Below are positions 8,988-19,470 of a stretch of DNA of 53,079 nucleotides, piece by piece; the first letter of the stretch is position 1, and each line of letters begins with the position of its first letter. The notes beneath the pieces are model-generated. The model ran no database searches. It saw only the letters and a program-made list of their open reading frames with translations, and was not told the DNA's origin. The stretch lies in assembly GCA_936914905.1 (NCBI GenBank), contig CAKZGI010000285.1, positions 1 through 53,079 of the forward strand. Reading direction: 5' to 3'. The stretch comes from an uncultured Trichormus sp. Its GTDB lineage: Bacteria; Cyanobacteriota; Cyanobacteriia; Cyanobacteriales; Nostocaceae. Both the position numbers and the translations under genes were made by a program.

Positions 8988-9389
8988 ATGGATTGTCAAA
9001 CTGCTACTTTAGTCTACCAAGCAGAAAATCATCTCGACAAAATTCAGGAGATTTTTCCAGAAGCTTGGAAGTTTTTAGAAGAACAAGCTTTTGCTTATGT
9101 TCATGGCAAAGCAGACGAATTTGATTCCTCTGTTAAAAAGTTAGTTGGGGAAACAAATTTTAAATTCAGAATGGTTCACCGTGATGATAAAGACCAATTA
9201 ACAAAAGATTTGAGTGAGCTATTAGGTGATATCACTTCGCGTCTATTGTTAGAACAGCATTTTTCTCAAGTTGTTGGTCAGCAGATTTTCTTTAGTACAA
9301 TTTGTTGTAGCAGCCATCTTACCACAGACCATGAATTAAGTTTAGAAGAAGTTTTACCTTTACAACGTGGTGCGGTGAAATTGCAATAG
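8988..9389 (+). CDS. Conserved-type hypothetical protein, 133 aa
   Basis: Not recognised. The protein is soluble, mixed charge, with predicted helices (for example QAENHLDKIQEIFPEAWKFL and KDQLTKDLSELLGDITSRLL). It has a Cys pair in TICCSSH but no clear metal site. It starts at an ATG (MDCQTATLVYQ) preceded by AT-rich DNA. It is divergent from gatD and convergent with dnaE. Coding character is supported by an uninterrupted frame with normal cyanobacterial codon use. Confidence 0.55.
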   Translation: MDCQTATLVYQAENHLDKIQEIFPEAWKFLEEQAFAYVHGKADEFDSSVKKLVGETNFKFRMVHRDDKDQLTKDLSELLGDITSRLLLEQHFSQVVGQQIFFSTICCSSHLTTDHELSLEEVLPLQRGAVKLQ

Positions 9390-9635
9390 CAAGAAAATTA
9401 CATTCTCATCACTCTACCAAGGGTTGATCATCGTCTTTTTTATCGGGAGCATCCCAAATGTGTAAGTTTATTTTTCCTTATAACTTATCCAAGGGATAAA
9501 ATAAATGTTCGTGCAGAGTGCCGTAGGCATACCGCAAAGGACACAAATAACGCGAATGAAAGAGAGCTTAAAGGGGTTTTTGAATTAGTCCTGTGATTTT
9601 TGCATAAAGACTGGGATACTCCCTTTTTAGAAACA

Positions 9636-12269
9636 CTATTCTGTTGGTAAATCATTAACTTGTAGTAAATCCAAATCCCTTTCAAATATCTCATCAATGG
9701 GTAACATTTCCCCAATAGTGGTCATAAATTTATGATCTTTTGTTGCCCGAATTATTGTACCATCATCTAAACAATATTCATACACTTCCTGCACACCCCG
9801 ATGATGCCATTGTGCTATTGGTTGTGTATAGATATTTCCATTTTTACCAACACTGAAAACACTGCACTCAATCCTTTTCTCGACAATTTCCCCAATAGGA
9901 ATCAAACCATATTCAACAGTCAAAACCTCCGTTTCATAACTTAAACAATACTCGGCAAATTTCAACATATCTGCAAATAGCTTTTCTGCAACTTGCTTCT
10001 TCACCCCATTTTTCATTGCACCGTCAATAAACTTTTCTTCCTGCTTCTGCATTTCCGAAACTTTCTTTTTACCCATAGCGCGACGCAGTAAGTCGGCTTG
10101 TCCTAAAGAATAACCTGCCATATCTTGAGCAATTTTCATAATTTGCTCTTGATAAACCATAATTCCATAGGTTTCATTTAAAATAGGTTCTAAAATTCCT
10201 GTTTCATATTCAATTTCTTCCCTTCGATGTTTACGGTTAATAAACTTAGGAATCAATCCTGCATCTAATGGTCCAGGTCGATAAAGTGCCAAAATAGAAG
10301 AAATATCTTCGATATTAGAAGGCTTCAAATCTCTCACTATCTGCTTCATTCCCGAAGATTCTAATTGAAATACACCTTCCAAATCTCCAGATTCTAATAA
10401 TAAATATGCCTTTTGTACTTCTTTAGGTAATGTACTATATTGACCTTTAGCTAATATATGTTGTGCTTTTCTTTCTTGACCAGTAATTTCATCGGTGTCA
10501 ATTTTGTAACCATTAGTTACTTGAATTAAATCAATAGTTTTTTGAATCAGAGTCAGGTTACGTAAACCCAGAAAGTCCATTTTTAATAGACCTAATGATT
10601 CCAAATCTTCCATAAAATATTGGGTAATTACGGAACCATCATTATTTCGTTGTAAAGGAACAATTTCGTCTAAAGGTTCGGCAGAAATAACCACACCTGC
10701 TGCATGAACACCAAAGGTTTTATTCGTTCCTTCAATTCGCATAGCCATATCTAGCCAATGACGAACTTTAGGATCATGATCATATTTTTCTTTAAACTCT
10801 GGTGCTGGTGTTTCATTAGAAACCATGACTTTGAGTTTAGTTGGTTTTCCCCGTACCACTGGAATCATTTTCGCCATTTTGTCAGCTTCCCCATAGGGAA
10901 TATCCAACACTCTAGCCACATCTTTTAATACTGCTTTTGATGTTAAACGGTTAAAAGTAATAATTTGGGCAACTCTATCAGCACCATATTTGTTAGTTAC
11001 ATATTCAATTACTTGATCTCGTTTCTCAATGCAAAAATCCGTATCAATATCAGGCATTGATTTCCGTTCTGGGTTCAAAAATCGCTCGAATAGTAAACCA
11101 TGATGTACCGGGTCAATATTAGTAATTCGCATGGCATAAGCGACCAAAGAACCCGCGGCAGAACCACGACCTGGTCCCACAGGAATATTATTATCTCGTG
11201 CAAATTTGATGTAGTCCCACACAACTAAAAAGTATGTAGAGAAACCCATTTTTTGCAGCATCTTTAATTCATATTCCAATCTTTCTTTATAAACTTGATC
11301 TACTTCGCTGCGAGATTTGCGATTTAATCTTTCTAAAAGTCCTTGCCAAGCAATTTCTTCTGCGTAAGTATCAGGAGTGTGACCAGAAGGAATAGGAGGA
11401 GTAGGAATTTTAGGCTCATCCATAATATGGTAAGGCTCGATTTTATCCCCTACTTCTTCCGTTGTGGCAATCGCTTCAGCAATGAAATCATCTGGTAAAT
11501 GATCACGAAATAGCTGTTGCATTTCTTGGGCAGATTTGAGATATTCTGTGCCGCTATACCTCATTCTTTTATCTTCACTAATTAGCTGTCCTGTTTGAAT
11601 ACAAAGTAAAGCGTCGTGTGCTTCTACGTCAAAGCAAGAAATGTAATGGGAATCATTGGTAGCAATGAATTTAATGCCTAATTCACGGGCAATTTTCACA
11701 ATTTCGACGTTAACAATTCTGTCTTCTTGTGAACCGTGGTCTTGAATTTCTAAATAAAAATCTTCACCAAATACTTCTTTATACCATTTAGCAACTTTCC
11801 GGGCGGCATCTGGTCTATTACTGAGAATTGCTTGGGGAATTTCTCCAGCTAAACAGGCGCTGGTGACAATTAAACCTTCGTTATATTCTTTGAGCAAATT
11901 TTTATTAATACAAGGACGGGAAAAAATACCTTTACCTTGCACACCTTGAAGGTGAGAGACTGTGGTTAACTTAACTAAATTTCTATAGCCTTTTGTATTT
12001 TTAGCTAAAACAACTTGATGATATTTAGGACGGCGTTCTTGTTTTTCAATATCACCGTTAATAACATACATTTCGTTGCCAATAATTGGCTTAATATTCT
12101 TACTACGACAGATTTTTATCAGTTCAACAGCGCCATACATGACACCATGATCTGTGAGGGCGATCGCTTTCATCCCCAGTGTGATCGCTTGATCTACTAA
12201 CTCTGGTAATTGACTTGCTCCATCGAGCAAACTATAGTCACTGTGAATATGTAAAGGTACAAAAGACAT
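9636..12269 (-). CDS. dnaE: DNA polymerase III alpha subunit, N-terminal half with split intein
   Basis: The catalytic subunit of replicative DNA polymerase, encoded in cyanobacteria as two genes joined by protein trans-splicing. From ATG 12269 it starts [17 protein letters not shown] (PHP domain). [10 protein letters not shown]-like sequence near residue 425 ([17 protein letters not shown]) carries two catalytic aspartates of the C-family polymerase. The extein ends ...LKFAEY, and the intein starts at Cys (codon 9945-9947). The longer frame (TTG at 12275) adds only Met-Leu and is less likely. The C-terminal intein half and the rest of DnaE are not in the window. No promoter was identified in the short upstream spacer. 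Confidence 0.95.
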   Translation of the reverse strand: MSFVPLHIHSDYSLLDGASQLPELVDQAITLGMKAIALTDHGVMYGAVELIKICRSKNIKPIIGNEMYVINGDIEKQERRPKYHQVVLAKNTKGYRNLVKLTTVSHLQGVQGKGIFSRPCINKNLLKEYNEGLIVTSACLAGEIPQAILSNRPDAARKVAKWYKEVFGEDFYLEIQDHGSQEDRIVNVEIVKIARELGIKFIATNDSHYISCFDVEAHDALLCIQTGQLISEDKRMRYSGTEYLKSAQEMQQLFRDHLPDDFIAEAIATTEEVGDKIEPYHIMDEPKIPTPPIPSGHTPDTYAEEIAWQGLLERLNRKSRSEVDQVYKERLEYELKMLQKMGFSTYFLVVWDYIKFARDNNIPVGPGRGSAAGSLVAYAMRITNIDPVHHGLLFERFLNPERKSMPDIDTDFCIEKRDQVIEYVTNKYGADRVAQIITFNRLTSKAVLKDVARVLDIPYGEADKMAKMIPVVRGKPTKLKVMVSNETPAPEFKEKYDHDPKVRHWLDMAMRIEGTNKTFGVHAAGVVISAEPLDEIVPLQRNNDGSVITQYFMEDLESLGLLKMDFLGLRNLTLIQKTIDLIQVTNGYKIDTDEITGQERKAQHILAKGQYSTLPKEVQKAYLLLESGDLEGVFQLESSGMKQIVRDLKPSNIEDISSILALYRPGPLDAGLIPKFINRKHRREEIEYETGILEPILNETYGIMVYQEQIMKIAQDMAGYSLGQADLLRRAMGKKKVSEMQKQEEKFIDGAMKNGVKKQVAEKLFADMLKFAEYCLSYETEVLTVEYGLIPIGEIVEKRIECSVFSVGKNGNIYTQPIAQWHHRGVQEVYEYCLDDGTIIRATKDHKFMTTIGEMLPIDEIFERDLDLLQVNDLPTE
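9639..9947 (-). other. Split intein, N-terminal part (DnaE-N intein), 103 residues
   Basis: The region begins [14 protein letters not shown] and includes [13 protein letters not shown] and [10 protein letters not shown] (block B, TxxH), and ends [10 protein letters not shown]. This closely resembles the N-intein of Nostoc punctiforme DnaE, which is 102 residues. Block A Cys1 and the TKDH histidine needed for the first N-to-S acyl shift are present, so it should be active with the separately encoded C-intein. Confidence 0.93.
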
Positions 12270-12418
12270 AAGCAATTAAAAATTCAACAATTAAAAATTA
12301 AAAAATCAAGATGCAGTAACAGCTTAACAGTTTTTCTCCACAATGACCTCTAAAAATGCGAAACTTTTCTCCTGACAACTGATGTTCTAGTAGAGACAAA
12401 TATAAAATAGTATCCACC

Positions 12419-13692
12419 ATGAACAAAATTAAGGCTATTACCTAGTTAAAGTGTATTCCTCTCACCTTACAAATCATCATTACCCTAGTCTTGGTAATCA
12501 TCTTAGGTATGGCTTTAGGCGGAGGAAATCCTAGCTCCAGCAATACCACCTTAATTACTAACTTAGTAATTCCCACTGAATTAGTGTTAAAAGCACTCCG
12601 CGCCTTAGCTAAACCTTTAATTCTAGTAGCAGTGCTGCACACCTTCATGACTACCAATCTTCCCGGTACAGCTGGTAGACGGTTAGCAGTGCTGCTTTTA
12701 ACTAACACCACAGTAAGTATTCTTGTGGGACTCTTAGTAGCCAACATTTTACATCCAGGTACTTGGGGAACTTTAGTAGCCCCAGGTAGCACAGAAATCA
12801 CTCCTCAAAGTTTCGACCCTTGGGGATTATTTAAAGATGCCGTACCAGAGGCCATCCTCAAACCCCTGGTTGATAATAATGTCATCCAACTCATCGTTAT
12901 CGCCCTCAGCTTTGGTATAGTTTTACGAACATTAAAATCAGAATAAATCAATGCTGGAAAGACAGCATACCAACCAATTCAAGATGTAATTGCCATATTA
13001 TTTGAAGCAATTATCCGTATCCTCAACTGGGTAATTGCCTTAGTACCTATAGCAGCATTTAGTATAGTCGCCAAAATCATTACCGCAAGAGGCTTTGTAG
13101 CATTTCAATCCTTAGCAGCCTTCATCTTAGGAGTGTTGGTAGCCTTATTTTTACAAGCTTGTTATTACCTCACCAGAGTGAAACTTGGTTCTTGGGTAAA
13201 CCCGGTGAAATTCTTAGCTGGTGGTGCTAATGCCTATTTAACAGCCTTTTCCACCTCTTCTTCAACTTCAACAATAGGAATGCCCATCACTTTTGAAGTT
13301 TCACAAACAAAAATTGGTTTCAGAGAATCTTCTGCGTCTTTAGGCGTATTAGTCGGCGCAAATTCCAACAATGATGGCACAGCCCTTTATGAAGCCATGT
13401 CTGCATTGTATATTTCCCAAGTCATTGGGCAATATCTGAGTTGAGGACAGCAATTAGTTGTCGTTCTCACATACATTTTTGCCTCAGTGGGTGCAGCAGG
13501 TATTCCCAATGCTGGACTAGTAACGATAACCTTGGTTTTAACTTCCGTAGGCTTACCGACACAGTATATAGCTTTATTGGTGACAGTAGACTGGTTTTAG
13601 ATCGTTGTCGCACGGCAATAAATGTCATGGGAGATATGACTGTCAGTGCTTTACTAGATGGGAAAAAGCCCCGTTCTATAGACGAGGCGTAA
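12419..13692 (+). pseudogene. Dicarboxylate/cation symporter (DAACS family), multiply disrupted
   Basis: Read through its stops, this gives a sodium/proton dicarboxylate symporter of the DctA/GltP type. Segments are ITLVLVIILGMALGGG (TM1), VLKALRALAKPLILVAVLHT, TAFSTSSSTSTIGMPITFE (the serine-rich re-entrant hairpin of the family) and VGANSNNDGTALYEA (the NMDGT-like motif, here NNDGT). In-frame stops lie at 12443 (TAG), 12944 (TAA) and 13442 (TGA), and the frame shifts near 13590; the final part INVMGDMTVSALLDG is in another frame. Remaining codons still look coding, so inactivation seems fairly recent. It would have been an inner-membrane importer of C4-dicarboxylates or acidic amino acids. 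Confidence 0.85.
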
Positions 13693-13729
13693 TCAGTTAT
13701 CAATTGCCAGTTATCCAATGCTCAATTTT

Positions 13730-13909
13730 TTAAGACTGGTGATGTCCTTTAGCATCGGAATGTTTAACCAAGCACCGTTCTAAAAGTTGGATTCGCCAAA
13801 GTAAGGCAAAGCGGTGAGGATTCCATATCAACTTAGTTTTAGGACTAAATAAGGGTTGGTTCAAATAATGCCAAAGAGGGAATTTAATTTTTGTGTTTTT
13901 AGAAGCCAT
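13730..13909 (-). CDS. Small basic protein, 59 aa
   Basis: An intact frame from ATG 13909 to TAA 13730. It reads MASKNTKIKFPLWHYLNQPL, then SPKTKLIWNPHRFALLWRIQ and ends KGHHQS. It is rich in Lys, His, Trp and Leu, with no signal peptide or clear transmembrane helix. The regular codon use and unbroken frame in a region full of stops suggest a real gene. Function is not recognised. It is convergent with the broken symporter. Confidence 0.5.
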   Translation of the reverse strand: MASKNTKIKFPLWHYLNQPLFSPKTKLIWNPHRFALLWRIQLLERCLVKHSDAKGHHQS

Positions 13910-14117
13910 ATGAGGAACAAGATTTTATAAAATTGCTTCAGGAGTAGTTGTGATTTTATTGAATAATTAAATTTCAACTACTAAATACCTTTTACATACA
14001 AGATTAAACCAATATTTTTTGATTGTCTTGGTGGAAATCGCGGAAGTTAAGAAAGTTTAACTTTTGCATTGTTCAAAAAAGTTTGACTAAATCCTGCATT
14101 TGTTGCCGGTCCGAACT

Positions 14118-14700
14118 TTAGTATGGGGGAAGACTGAAAAGAAAGGTTTGATAAGCCATGGATATTTGTCTAGCCACTTCATCAATAGGTACACAACCAA
14201 TACTTGTCCCCAACTCAGGAACAGTGACTATATTAACTTGTTTTTGTGAACAATTATAGTAGCATTTATTATGTTGACGAATTGCCAACAGAGTTGACCA
14301 CATACCTTGATACACATGATCTTTACCAGCCATAGATATGGGCATTCTGAGAGTGGGAGTATGAGCGATAAAAGGATGTAAAGAGTAATTTATTTCTACA
14401 ATTAAGGATGAACCTATAGGTTGATCTCCTAAATACTCTTCTTGAATGCCTTTTTGTAATAATTCTTCTACATCTTCACCAGAAAATCTGAGAACTGCTG
14501 CATCAATATTATTGTTAGCAGACGACAAGCAACTAGAGGCGGTAACTACACAATCGAAAAAAGCCAAATCTTTAAAAGTGCCATTAACTATTTCTACATT
14601 AGGTAAGCCTTCAAAATAATCTGTAAAAGTTCTGCATAAAAAAAATTTTAGTATCTAGCAAAATCAGTTTTAAGGGAATATTATAACCCCAAGTTAGACA
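14118..14700 (-). pseudogene. Macro-domain-like protein, frameshifted and motif-degenerate
   Basis: Read with one frameshift at a run of eight T near 14640-14650, the product starts IPLKLILLDTK and continues TDYFEGLPNVEIVNGTFKDL, FDCVVTASSCL, GDQPIGSSLIVE, HPFIAHTPTLRMP, and ends QISMAYQTFLFSLP. This is the pattern of small macro-domain (ADP-ribose-binding) proteins of cyanobacteria and phages. The loop that should read roughly ASNSFGLMDGGVD is here ASSCLSSANNNID, so the glycine-rich ligand loop is lost, and CPGLGT is VPELGT. An ORF from TTG 14567 remains open but lacks the first strands. Non-functional. Confidence 0.65.
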
Positions 14701-14825
14701 GGAATCTCTATTGATGTTTTTAGTTTTGTAGTTTGATTTATTAATCAAGAAAATTAGATAGAAATAAATAACGGCGAAGAAATATAGGATCAAGATTTAA
14801 TGTAAAATCAGCTACTTTTCTGTTG

Positions 14826-15159
14826 TTAAAACCTCATTTATTTTAATTGCAAAGACTAATTTTTTGAGTGCATGATAAATATCTAAGAATAATAATTGTA
14901 TAGGTTCATTGGCAATAATTGGATAACGAAGTAATTGTAAACAATCCTCTAAATTATGGACAATCTTCTGCAAAGTGCTAAATTATAGCACGGCTGCGCC
15001 ACCTTTGAGGCTAAAGGTAGCAGGAAACATTGTTTCTAATTCGTATCTATCATCAATTGTATTTTGCATATTCAAGAAACTGTTGTAGATGGTGTTGAGG
15101 TATTCTTGTGATTCCTCGACATAGTAACCTATGATGTTTTGAAATTGTTCTGGGTTCAT
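14826..15159 (-). pseudogene. Hpt-domain (CheA-like) fragment
   Basis: From ATG 15159 the minus strand gives MNPEQFQNIIGYYVEESQEY, NTIYNSFLNMQNT and FSLKGGAAVL, then a TAA (about 14985). It continues in frame QKIVHNLEDCLQLLRYP. This is the start of cyanobacterial CheA-like hybrid kinases (Hpt domain: YFIEEA...HSIKGGAAMLG...HRLEDCFK). The phosphorylatable His of the xxHSxKGG motif is Phe here, and the gene ends after about 110 codons without kinase domains. It is a 3'-truncated, dead signalling gene. Confidence 0.65.
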
Positions 15160-15604
15160 AATTTTAACATGTGTTAGTTGAAAACCGATATCAAATCAGA
15201 CTTATTAGGCATTTTTTACCAGTATTCTGATGGCGCAGGTGCTATATGTTAGGAACATCTTCGGTATACAAACAACTAATTTGAAGTTTGATTGTTTTGA
15301 CAACTACTGCTGAACAACTACAAGAGAGGATGCTCTTTTTCCAGAAAGAGACTCCTTAATGTTTGTTGTATTTAGTTAGACTACCCACTTCTAACTGGAT
15401 TCCTATCTTGAGTTAACGCAAAAAACCGCTTTCAGTAGTGAAGTGGTTCTGAATCTATAAAGGGAATAGGGAATAGGGTTTAGGGAGATGGAGAGAATAA
15501 GGAGAGAATAATGTATTCCCTCCTTATTCTTGATAGTGTACCCTACGGGAAGCAAGCTAAACTTAGTGTCCCGTAGGCATAGCGTGACGATAGCCATACT
15601 CCTT
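15160..15604. other. Intergenic region with repeat debris
   Basis: About 445 bases without a supported gene. It contains a CTACGGGAAGC...CCCGTAGGCATAGCGTGAC stretch (15542-15592) of a kind scattered in Nostocales intergenic DNA, and a GGGAATAGGG-type simple repeat at 15461-15490. A terminator-like hairpin for flv1 lies at 15420-15449. Confidence 0.5.
15420..15449 (-). terminator. Possible terminator downstream of flv1
   Basis: On the minus strand AACC-A-CTTC pairs with GAAAG-C-GGTT (one mismatch) and is followed directly by six T. It is about 155 bases after the flv1 stop, in the right orientation to end the flv3-flv1 transcript. Modest support because of the mismatch and distance. Confidence 0.35.
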
Positions 15605-17410
15605 CTAATAATGTGTACCTGTCTTGCGGTGGTTGATAGCTGTTATCGCATCGGGTTTAAGTAATTTACCGTTATCTACAGTTGCATAGACTACCCAATG
15701 ATCACCACATTCCAGACGTTGGTTGACGGAACATTCTAAATATGCTGAAGCGTCAGTGAGGACTGTACAACCGTTGTCTGCATCTAAAGTCTGGAAGTTA
15801 GCAAACCGGTCTTCTCCGGGGGTGAAATTCTTACGGAAATGTTTCATGTAGTCTACATGAACTCCTTCCGGGAGAATATTCAGGACAAATTTACCACCGG
15901 GATACATGAGGGATTCTACGGCTCTATCTTTGGCGATCGCCACCGTAATTCCTGGTGGGTTAAAAGTAGCTTGAGAAACCCAAGCACCTAACATCCCTGT
16001 GGAAACTTCTCCTTGTTTAGCACTGATAACACAGACAGAACCAATAATTCTTCCCACTGCTTGTTCTGTTGGGGTAGCTGCTTGTTGGGGTACACGAATT
16101 TTCCTAGCCTTTTTCAACCCCTGTGCAAAATCTGTACCAATTTCTTCACACATTTTCAGAGTCACTTCATCAGGTTTAAACTTCACTTTCAAAGTGTCGA
16201 AGCCAAACCGATATCCAGCATCTCGCAGTTTACATTCAACTAAATCTAAAGCTTCTCCACTCCAACCATAGGAACCAAATACCCCAGCCAGTTTACTATT
16301 GTCACCAGTAGCTAAGACAATACCTAAAGCTGTGTGAATAGGTGTAGGTGCATGACCACCAATAGTCGGAGTACCAATAATTAAAGCATCGGCCTGTTCT
16401 AGGGTATGACGAATTTCGTCAGGTGGTGCAAATTCGCAATTAATAGAATGAACAGCGACTCCTCCTTTAGTTAGTCCCAAGGCCATCGCCTGTGCTAAAA
16501 TCGCCGTATTTCCATAAGCTGAAGCGTAAAGTAACGCCACAGATATTTCCTGATTCTTTTGAGAATGACTCCATTCACCATAAGCTTTAGTCAATTCAAT
16601 TAAGCCAGTGCGTACCAAAGGACCATGACCAACAGCATACATTCTCACCTGCAAATCAGAGATCTTCTCCAAAGCAGCTTCTACGTGAGTTGCATGGGAA
16701 GCCATCAAACAATTAAAATAGTAACGTTGGTCTTCCTTAAAGCTTTCCACGTTGTCATCAAAGACTTCATCACCACAGATATGCACTCCAAATAATTTAT
16801 CTGTGTAGAGAATTTGGGTCTGCTGGTCGTAGGTACAAAGTGCTTCTGGCCAACGCGGACTAGGAGTAGGTAAGAATTTTAAAACATGACCCTTACCCAA
16901 ATCTAATGTTTCTTTACCACGCATGACCAAAACTTTGATATCTTGGTCTGGGAAAGATGCTCGCAAATTATTTGCACCAAGAAGAGAACAAACAAAAGTA
17001 ATTTGTGGTGCAAGTTCTAAAAGTGCTTTTAAAGTTGGTATCCGATTGGGGCTAAAATGACCCATAATCACATAATCCAACTTGCGGAAGTTGACGGTAT
17101 TCTGCAAAGCTTCTAGATAAATAGTGGTGAAGCTTTCTCCCGGAGGATCAATCAATGCAATTTGATCGGCTTCTATTAAATAGCAATTAGAGGTAGTACC
17201 TCTTTCTAGTGCATATTCAATTTCAAACCGGAGACGTGACCAACTTCTCGCTCTGAGAACCTTTGTATTTGTAGCAATAGGTAGAACTTGTACGTCGCGT
17301 GGTTTGGAATCACTCATAGACTTTTTAGATGTTTGTTGTGGAAAAAAAACTTGAGAAAACCAATTTTTAGCCGATGTAAAAGCCTTGGAAAAAGAATCTG
17401 GAAGTTCCAT
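15605..17410 (-). CDS. flv1: Flavodiiron protein Flv1-type
   Basis: A cyanobacterial flavodiiron protein with three domains: an N-terminal metallo-beta-lactamase-like domain (NCYLIEADQIALIDPPGE), flavodoxin (VALLYASAYGNTAILAQAM near 330) and C-terminal flavin reductase (VGRIIGSVCVISAKQGE). In place of the iron-binding HxExDH it has GHFSPNRIPT, the non-canonical ligand set typical of Flv1, which works as heteromer with Flv3 to reduce O2 to water with electrons from photosystem I. Start chosen at ATG 17410 (MELPDSFSKAF); the longer frame to 17509 adds unrelated residues over repeat-like DNA. The flv3 gene lies 130 bases upstream on the same strand. Adjacency of the two resembles the heterocyst-specific flv1B-flv3B pair, but A/B assignment is inference. 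Confidence 0.9.
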   Translation of the reverse strand: MELPDSFSKAFTSAKNWFSQVFFPQQTSKKSMSDSKPRDVQVLPIATNTKVLRARSWSRLRFEIEYALERGTTSNCYLIEADQIALIDPPGESFTTIYLEALQNTVNFRKLDYVIMGHFSPNRIPTLKALLELAPQITFVCSLLGANNLRASFPDQDIKVLVMRGKETLDLGKGHVLKFLPTPSPRWPEALCTYDQQTQILYTDKLFGVHICGDEVFDDNVESFKEDQRYYFNCLMASHATHVEAALEKISDLQVRMYAVGHGPLVRTGLIELTKAYGEWSHSQKNQEISVALLYASAYGNTAILAQAMALGLTKGGVAVHSINCEFAPPDEIRHTLEQADALIIGTPTIGGHAPTPIHTALGIVLATGDNSKLAGVFGSYGWSGEALDLVECKLRDAGYRFGFDTLKVKFKPDEVTLKMCEEIGTDFAQGLKKARKIRVPQQAATPTEQAVGRIIGSVCVISAKQGEVSTGMLGAWVSQATFNPPGITVAIAKDRAVESLMYPGGKFVLNILPEGVHVDYMKHFRKNFTPGEDRFANFQTLDADNGCTVLTDASAYLECSVNQRLECGDHWVVYATVDNGKLLKPDAITAINHRKTGTHY

Positions 17411-17540
17411 ATAAATTATGAAATAATCGCCGTGAAATATCTGTGCATTGCAATTCAAAATTAAAAAATGGGTAATGGGGAATTGGTAATCGGGAGAATT
17501 ATCTATCACCTATCCCCTATTCCCAGTCCCCAGTCGCTAA

Positions 17541-19259
17541 TTAGTAGTAGTTCCCTACTTTGCGATGACGTACTGCTGTAACTGCGTCAGGTTTAGAAAC
17601 TCGTCCATTTTCAACTGTGCAGTATAAAATCCAGTGATCACTACATTCCATGCTGGTGACAACTTCACATTCCATGTATGCAAGTGCATCTGTCAAAATT
17701 GGTGAACCGTTTTTGGCGATTTGGGTTTTTACTCCGGCAAATCTATCTGCACCAGGATGTAAACGCTTGAGGAAGTGCTTTTTCAGGTCTTGATAATTTC
17801 CTTCTTCCAGAACGTTGAGAACAAAGCGATCGCCTATTTGCAGTAAGCTATCAATAGCCCGATCTTTAGCTACAGCCATGGTGAATCCTAACGGCTGTAA
17901 ACTAGCTTGTGTCACCCAGGAAGCTATCATTGCACCACTAATATCACCTTTTTTGGTGGTAACAATGTACAATCCACTACTAATCCGACCCAACGCTTTT
18001 TCCATGTTCACGTCGAGGGATTTGATTTGTTTGATGTTGCGTTCCCGCATCACCAATTGTCCCAAATCTGTACCTGCTTCTCCACAAATTTGGTACGTAA
18101 AGACACCAGGAACTTCTTTAATGCGAATTGGTGGAAATGCTTCTTTAATTCCCAAGTCAATAAACTTACGACGTAAGGTATCAATGGGTTCATCATCGCC
18201 ACCGTAACATTCAAATAGTCCCACTACTTGCTTATTTTTGGCGACTGATAGCAATGAACTGATACCAGATTGAGCAGAAATCGAACTAGTTGGAGGCATT
18301 CCAATCACAAGACCTGATGCTCTACCTGCTAGTTCTTGAATTTCTTGAGGTTCTGCAGTGTTCAGATCAATTACTTCTACTCCCACACCAGCTTTTTGGA
18401 TACCTTCAGAAATTGCCATAGCCAAGCGATCGCTATAACCGTATTCTGAAACATAGAATAAACCAACAGTAGTTTCTGCTGTAGCTTGTCTTTGGCTCCA
18501 GCTTTGGTAACACTCTGTCAGAATATCTAAGTGATGGTGTAGTAATGGTCCGTGTCCGTTGGCAATAATGTTAATTTTGCCTAAATCACCCATTCTCTTC
18601 ATTGCATTCAATAGAGAACGAGCATTTGGACTCATTAAGCAATCGTAGTAAAATCTGAAGTCGGCTTCAATGGCCTCTAAATCTTCGTCAAAGGTGCGAT
18701 TATCACAAAAATGCATTCCAAAAGCATCGCAAGTGTAGATGATTTGGGTTTTGCGGTCAAAGCTGAAAATAGTATCAGGCCAGTGTAAATTTGGCGCACT
18801 GACGAATTCTATTTCATGTCCTTTACCAATATTAATGCGATCGCCACTTTTAACAATTCGCTTGGAAAAAGGATCATGTACCAAACCTTCCAAAAATTGC
18901 AATGCTACTTTGGAAGCTAAGACAGTCGCTCTTGGTGCTAACTGTAATACATCTTCTACCAAGCCACTATGATCTGGTTCTGTATGACTGACAATTATAT
19001 AATCAATAGTTTTGGGGTTAACTAAACTTTTGAGTGTATCTAAATACAATTGATGAAACTTCTGGTGAGAAGTATCAATCAAAACAGTTTGTTCACCTCT
19101 AATTAAATATGAATTATAGGTTGTGCCATTTTGCAGTCCAAATTCAATATCAAAACGATCCCGATCCCAATCAAGAGAGCGAATCGCCGTGGTGTTAGGG
19201 GCAATTTCAACAGTTTGTATAGTTAAACGAGGCTCAACTTTCTCTGAGATCGCTACCAT
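17541..19259 (-). CDS. flv3: Flavodiiron protein Flv3-type
   Basis: Partner of Flv1 in light-dependent O2 reduction. This 572-residue protein carries the canonical diiron motif SHTEPDHSG with His92, Glu94, Asp96 and His97, further ligand regions (DAFGMHFCDN, and NGHGPLLHHH), a flavodoxin domain (VGLFYVSEYGYSDRLAMAI) and a C-terminal flavin reductase domain (LGRISSGLYIVTTKKG). It starts at ATG 19259 and precedes flv1 in the same direction, with about 130 bases to the chosen flv1 start, so cotranscription is likely. Tandem flv3-flv1 is the order I remember for the heterocyst-expressed pair in Anabaena, where the enzyme protects nitrogenase from O2. Confidence 0.92.
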   Translation of the reverse strand: MVAISEKVEPRLTIQTVEIAPNTTAIRSLDWDRDRFDIEFGLQNGTTYNSYLIRGEQTVLIDTSHQKFHQLYLDTLKSLVNPKTIDYIIVSHTEPDHSGLVEDVLQLAPRATVLASKVALQFLEGLVHDPFSKRIVKSGDRINIGKGHEIEFVSAPNLHWPDTIFSFDRKTQIIYTCDAFGMHFCDNRTFDEDLEAIEADFRFYYDCLMSPNARSLLNAMKRMGDLGKINIIANGHGPLLHHHLDILTECYQSWSQRQATAETTVGLFYVSEYGYSDRLAMAISEGIQKAGVGVEVIDLNTAEPQEIQELAGRASGLVIGMPPTSSISAQSGISSLLSVAKNKQVVGLFECYGGDDEPIDTLRRKFIDLGIKEAFPPIRIKEVPGVFTYQICGEAGTDLGQLVMRERNIKQIKSLDVNMEKALGRISSGLYIVTTKKGDISGAMIASWVTQASLQPLGFTMAVAKDRAIDSLLQIGDRFVLNVLEEGNYQDLKKHFLKRLHPGADRFAGVKTQIAKNGSPILTDALAYMECEVVTSMECSDHWILYCTVENGRVSKPDAVTAVRHRKVGNYY

Positions 19260-19470
19260 AATTCGTCTCCGAGTCCAAATAATATTCTCTTCTCAAACCA
19301 TTTTCTTACTAAATTCTTTTTAAAGTTGTAATGAAGAATATATTTTGAAAAATTCAATTTGAATCCATTACTGCCTTACTGACTCCTTGCAAAACACTTT
19401 TTCAGCAAGCTCTACTTGTATTTACTGATGTAGGTGCGCTAACTAATTATATTATAACGCACCCTGAAAA

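Noticed and set aside
9485-9715. Minus-strand frame of 76 codons after dnaE
   Set aside because: Overlaps the end of the split intein in another frame and repeat-like DNA; no recognisable product.
15403-15597. Minus-strand frame of 64 codons
   Set aside because: Composed of CCCGTAGG-type repeat and simple GGGAATAGGG repeats; no protein-like conservation.
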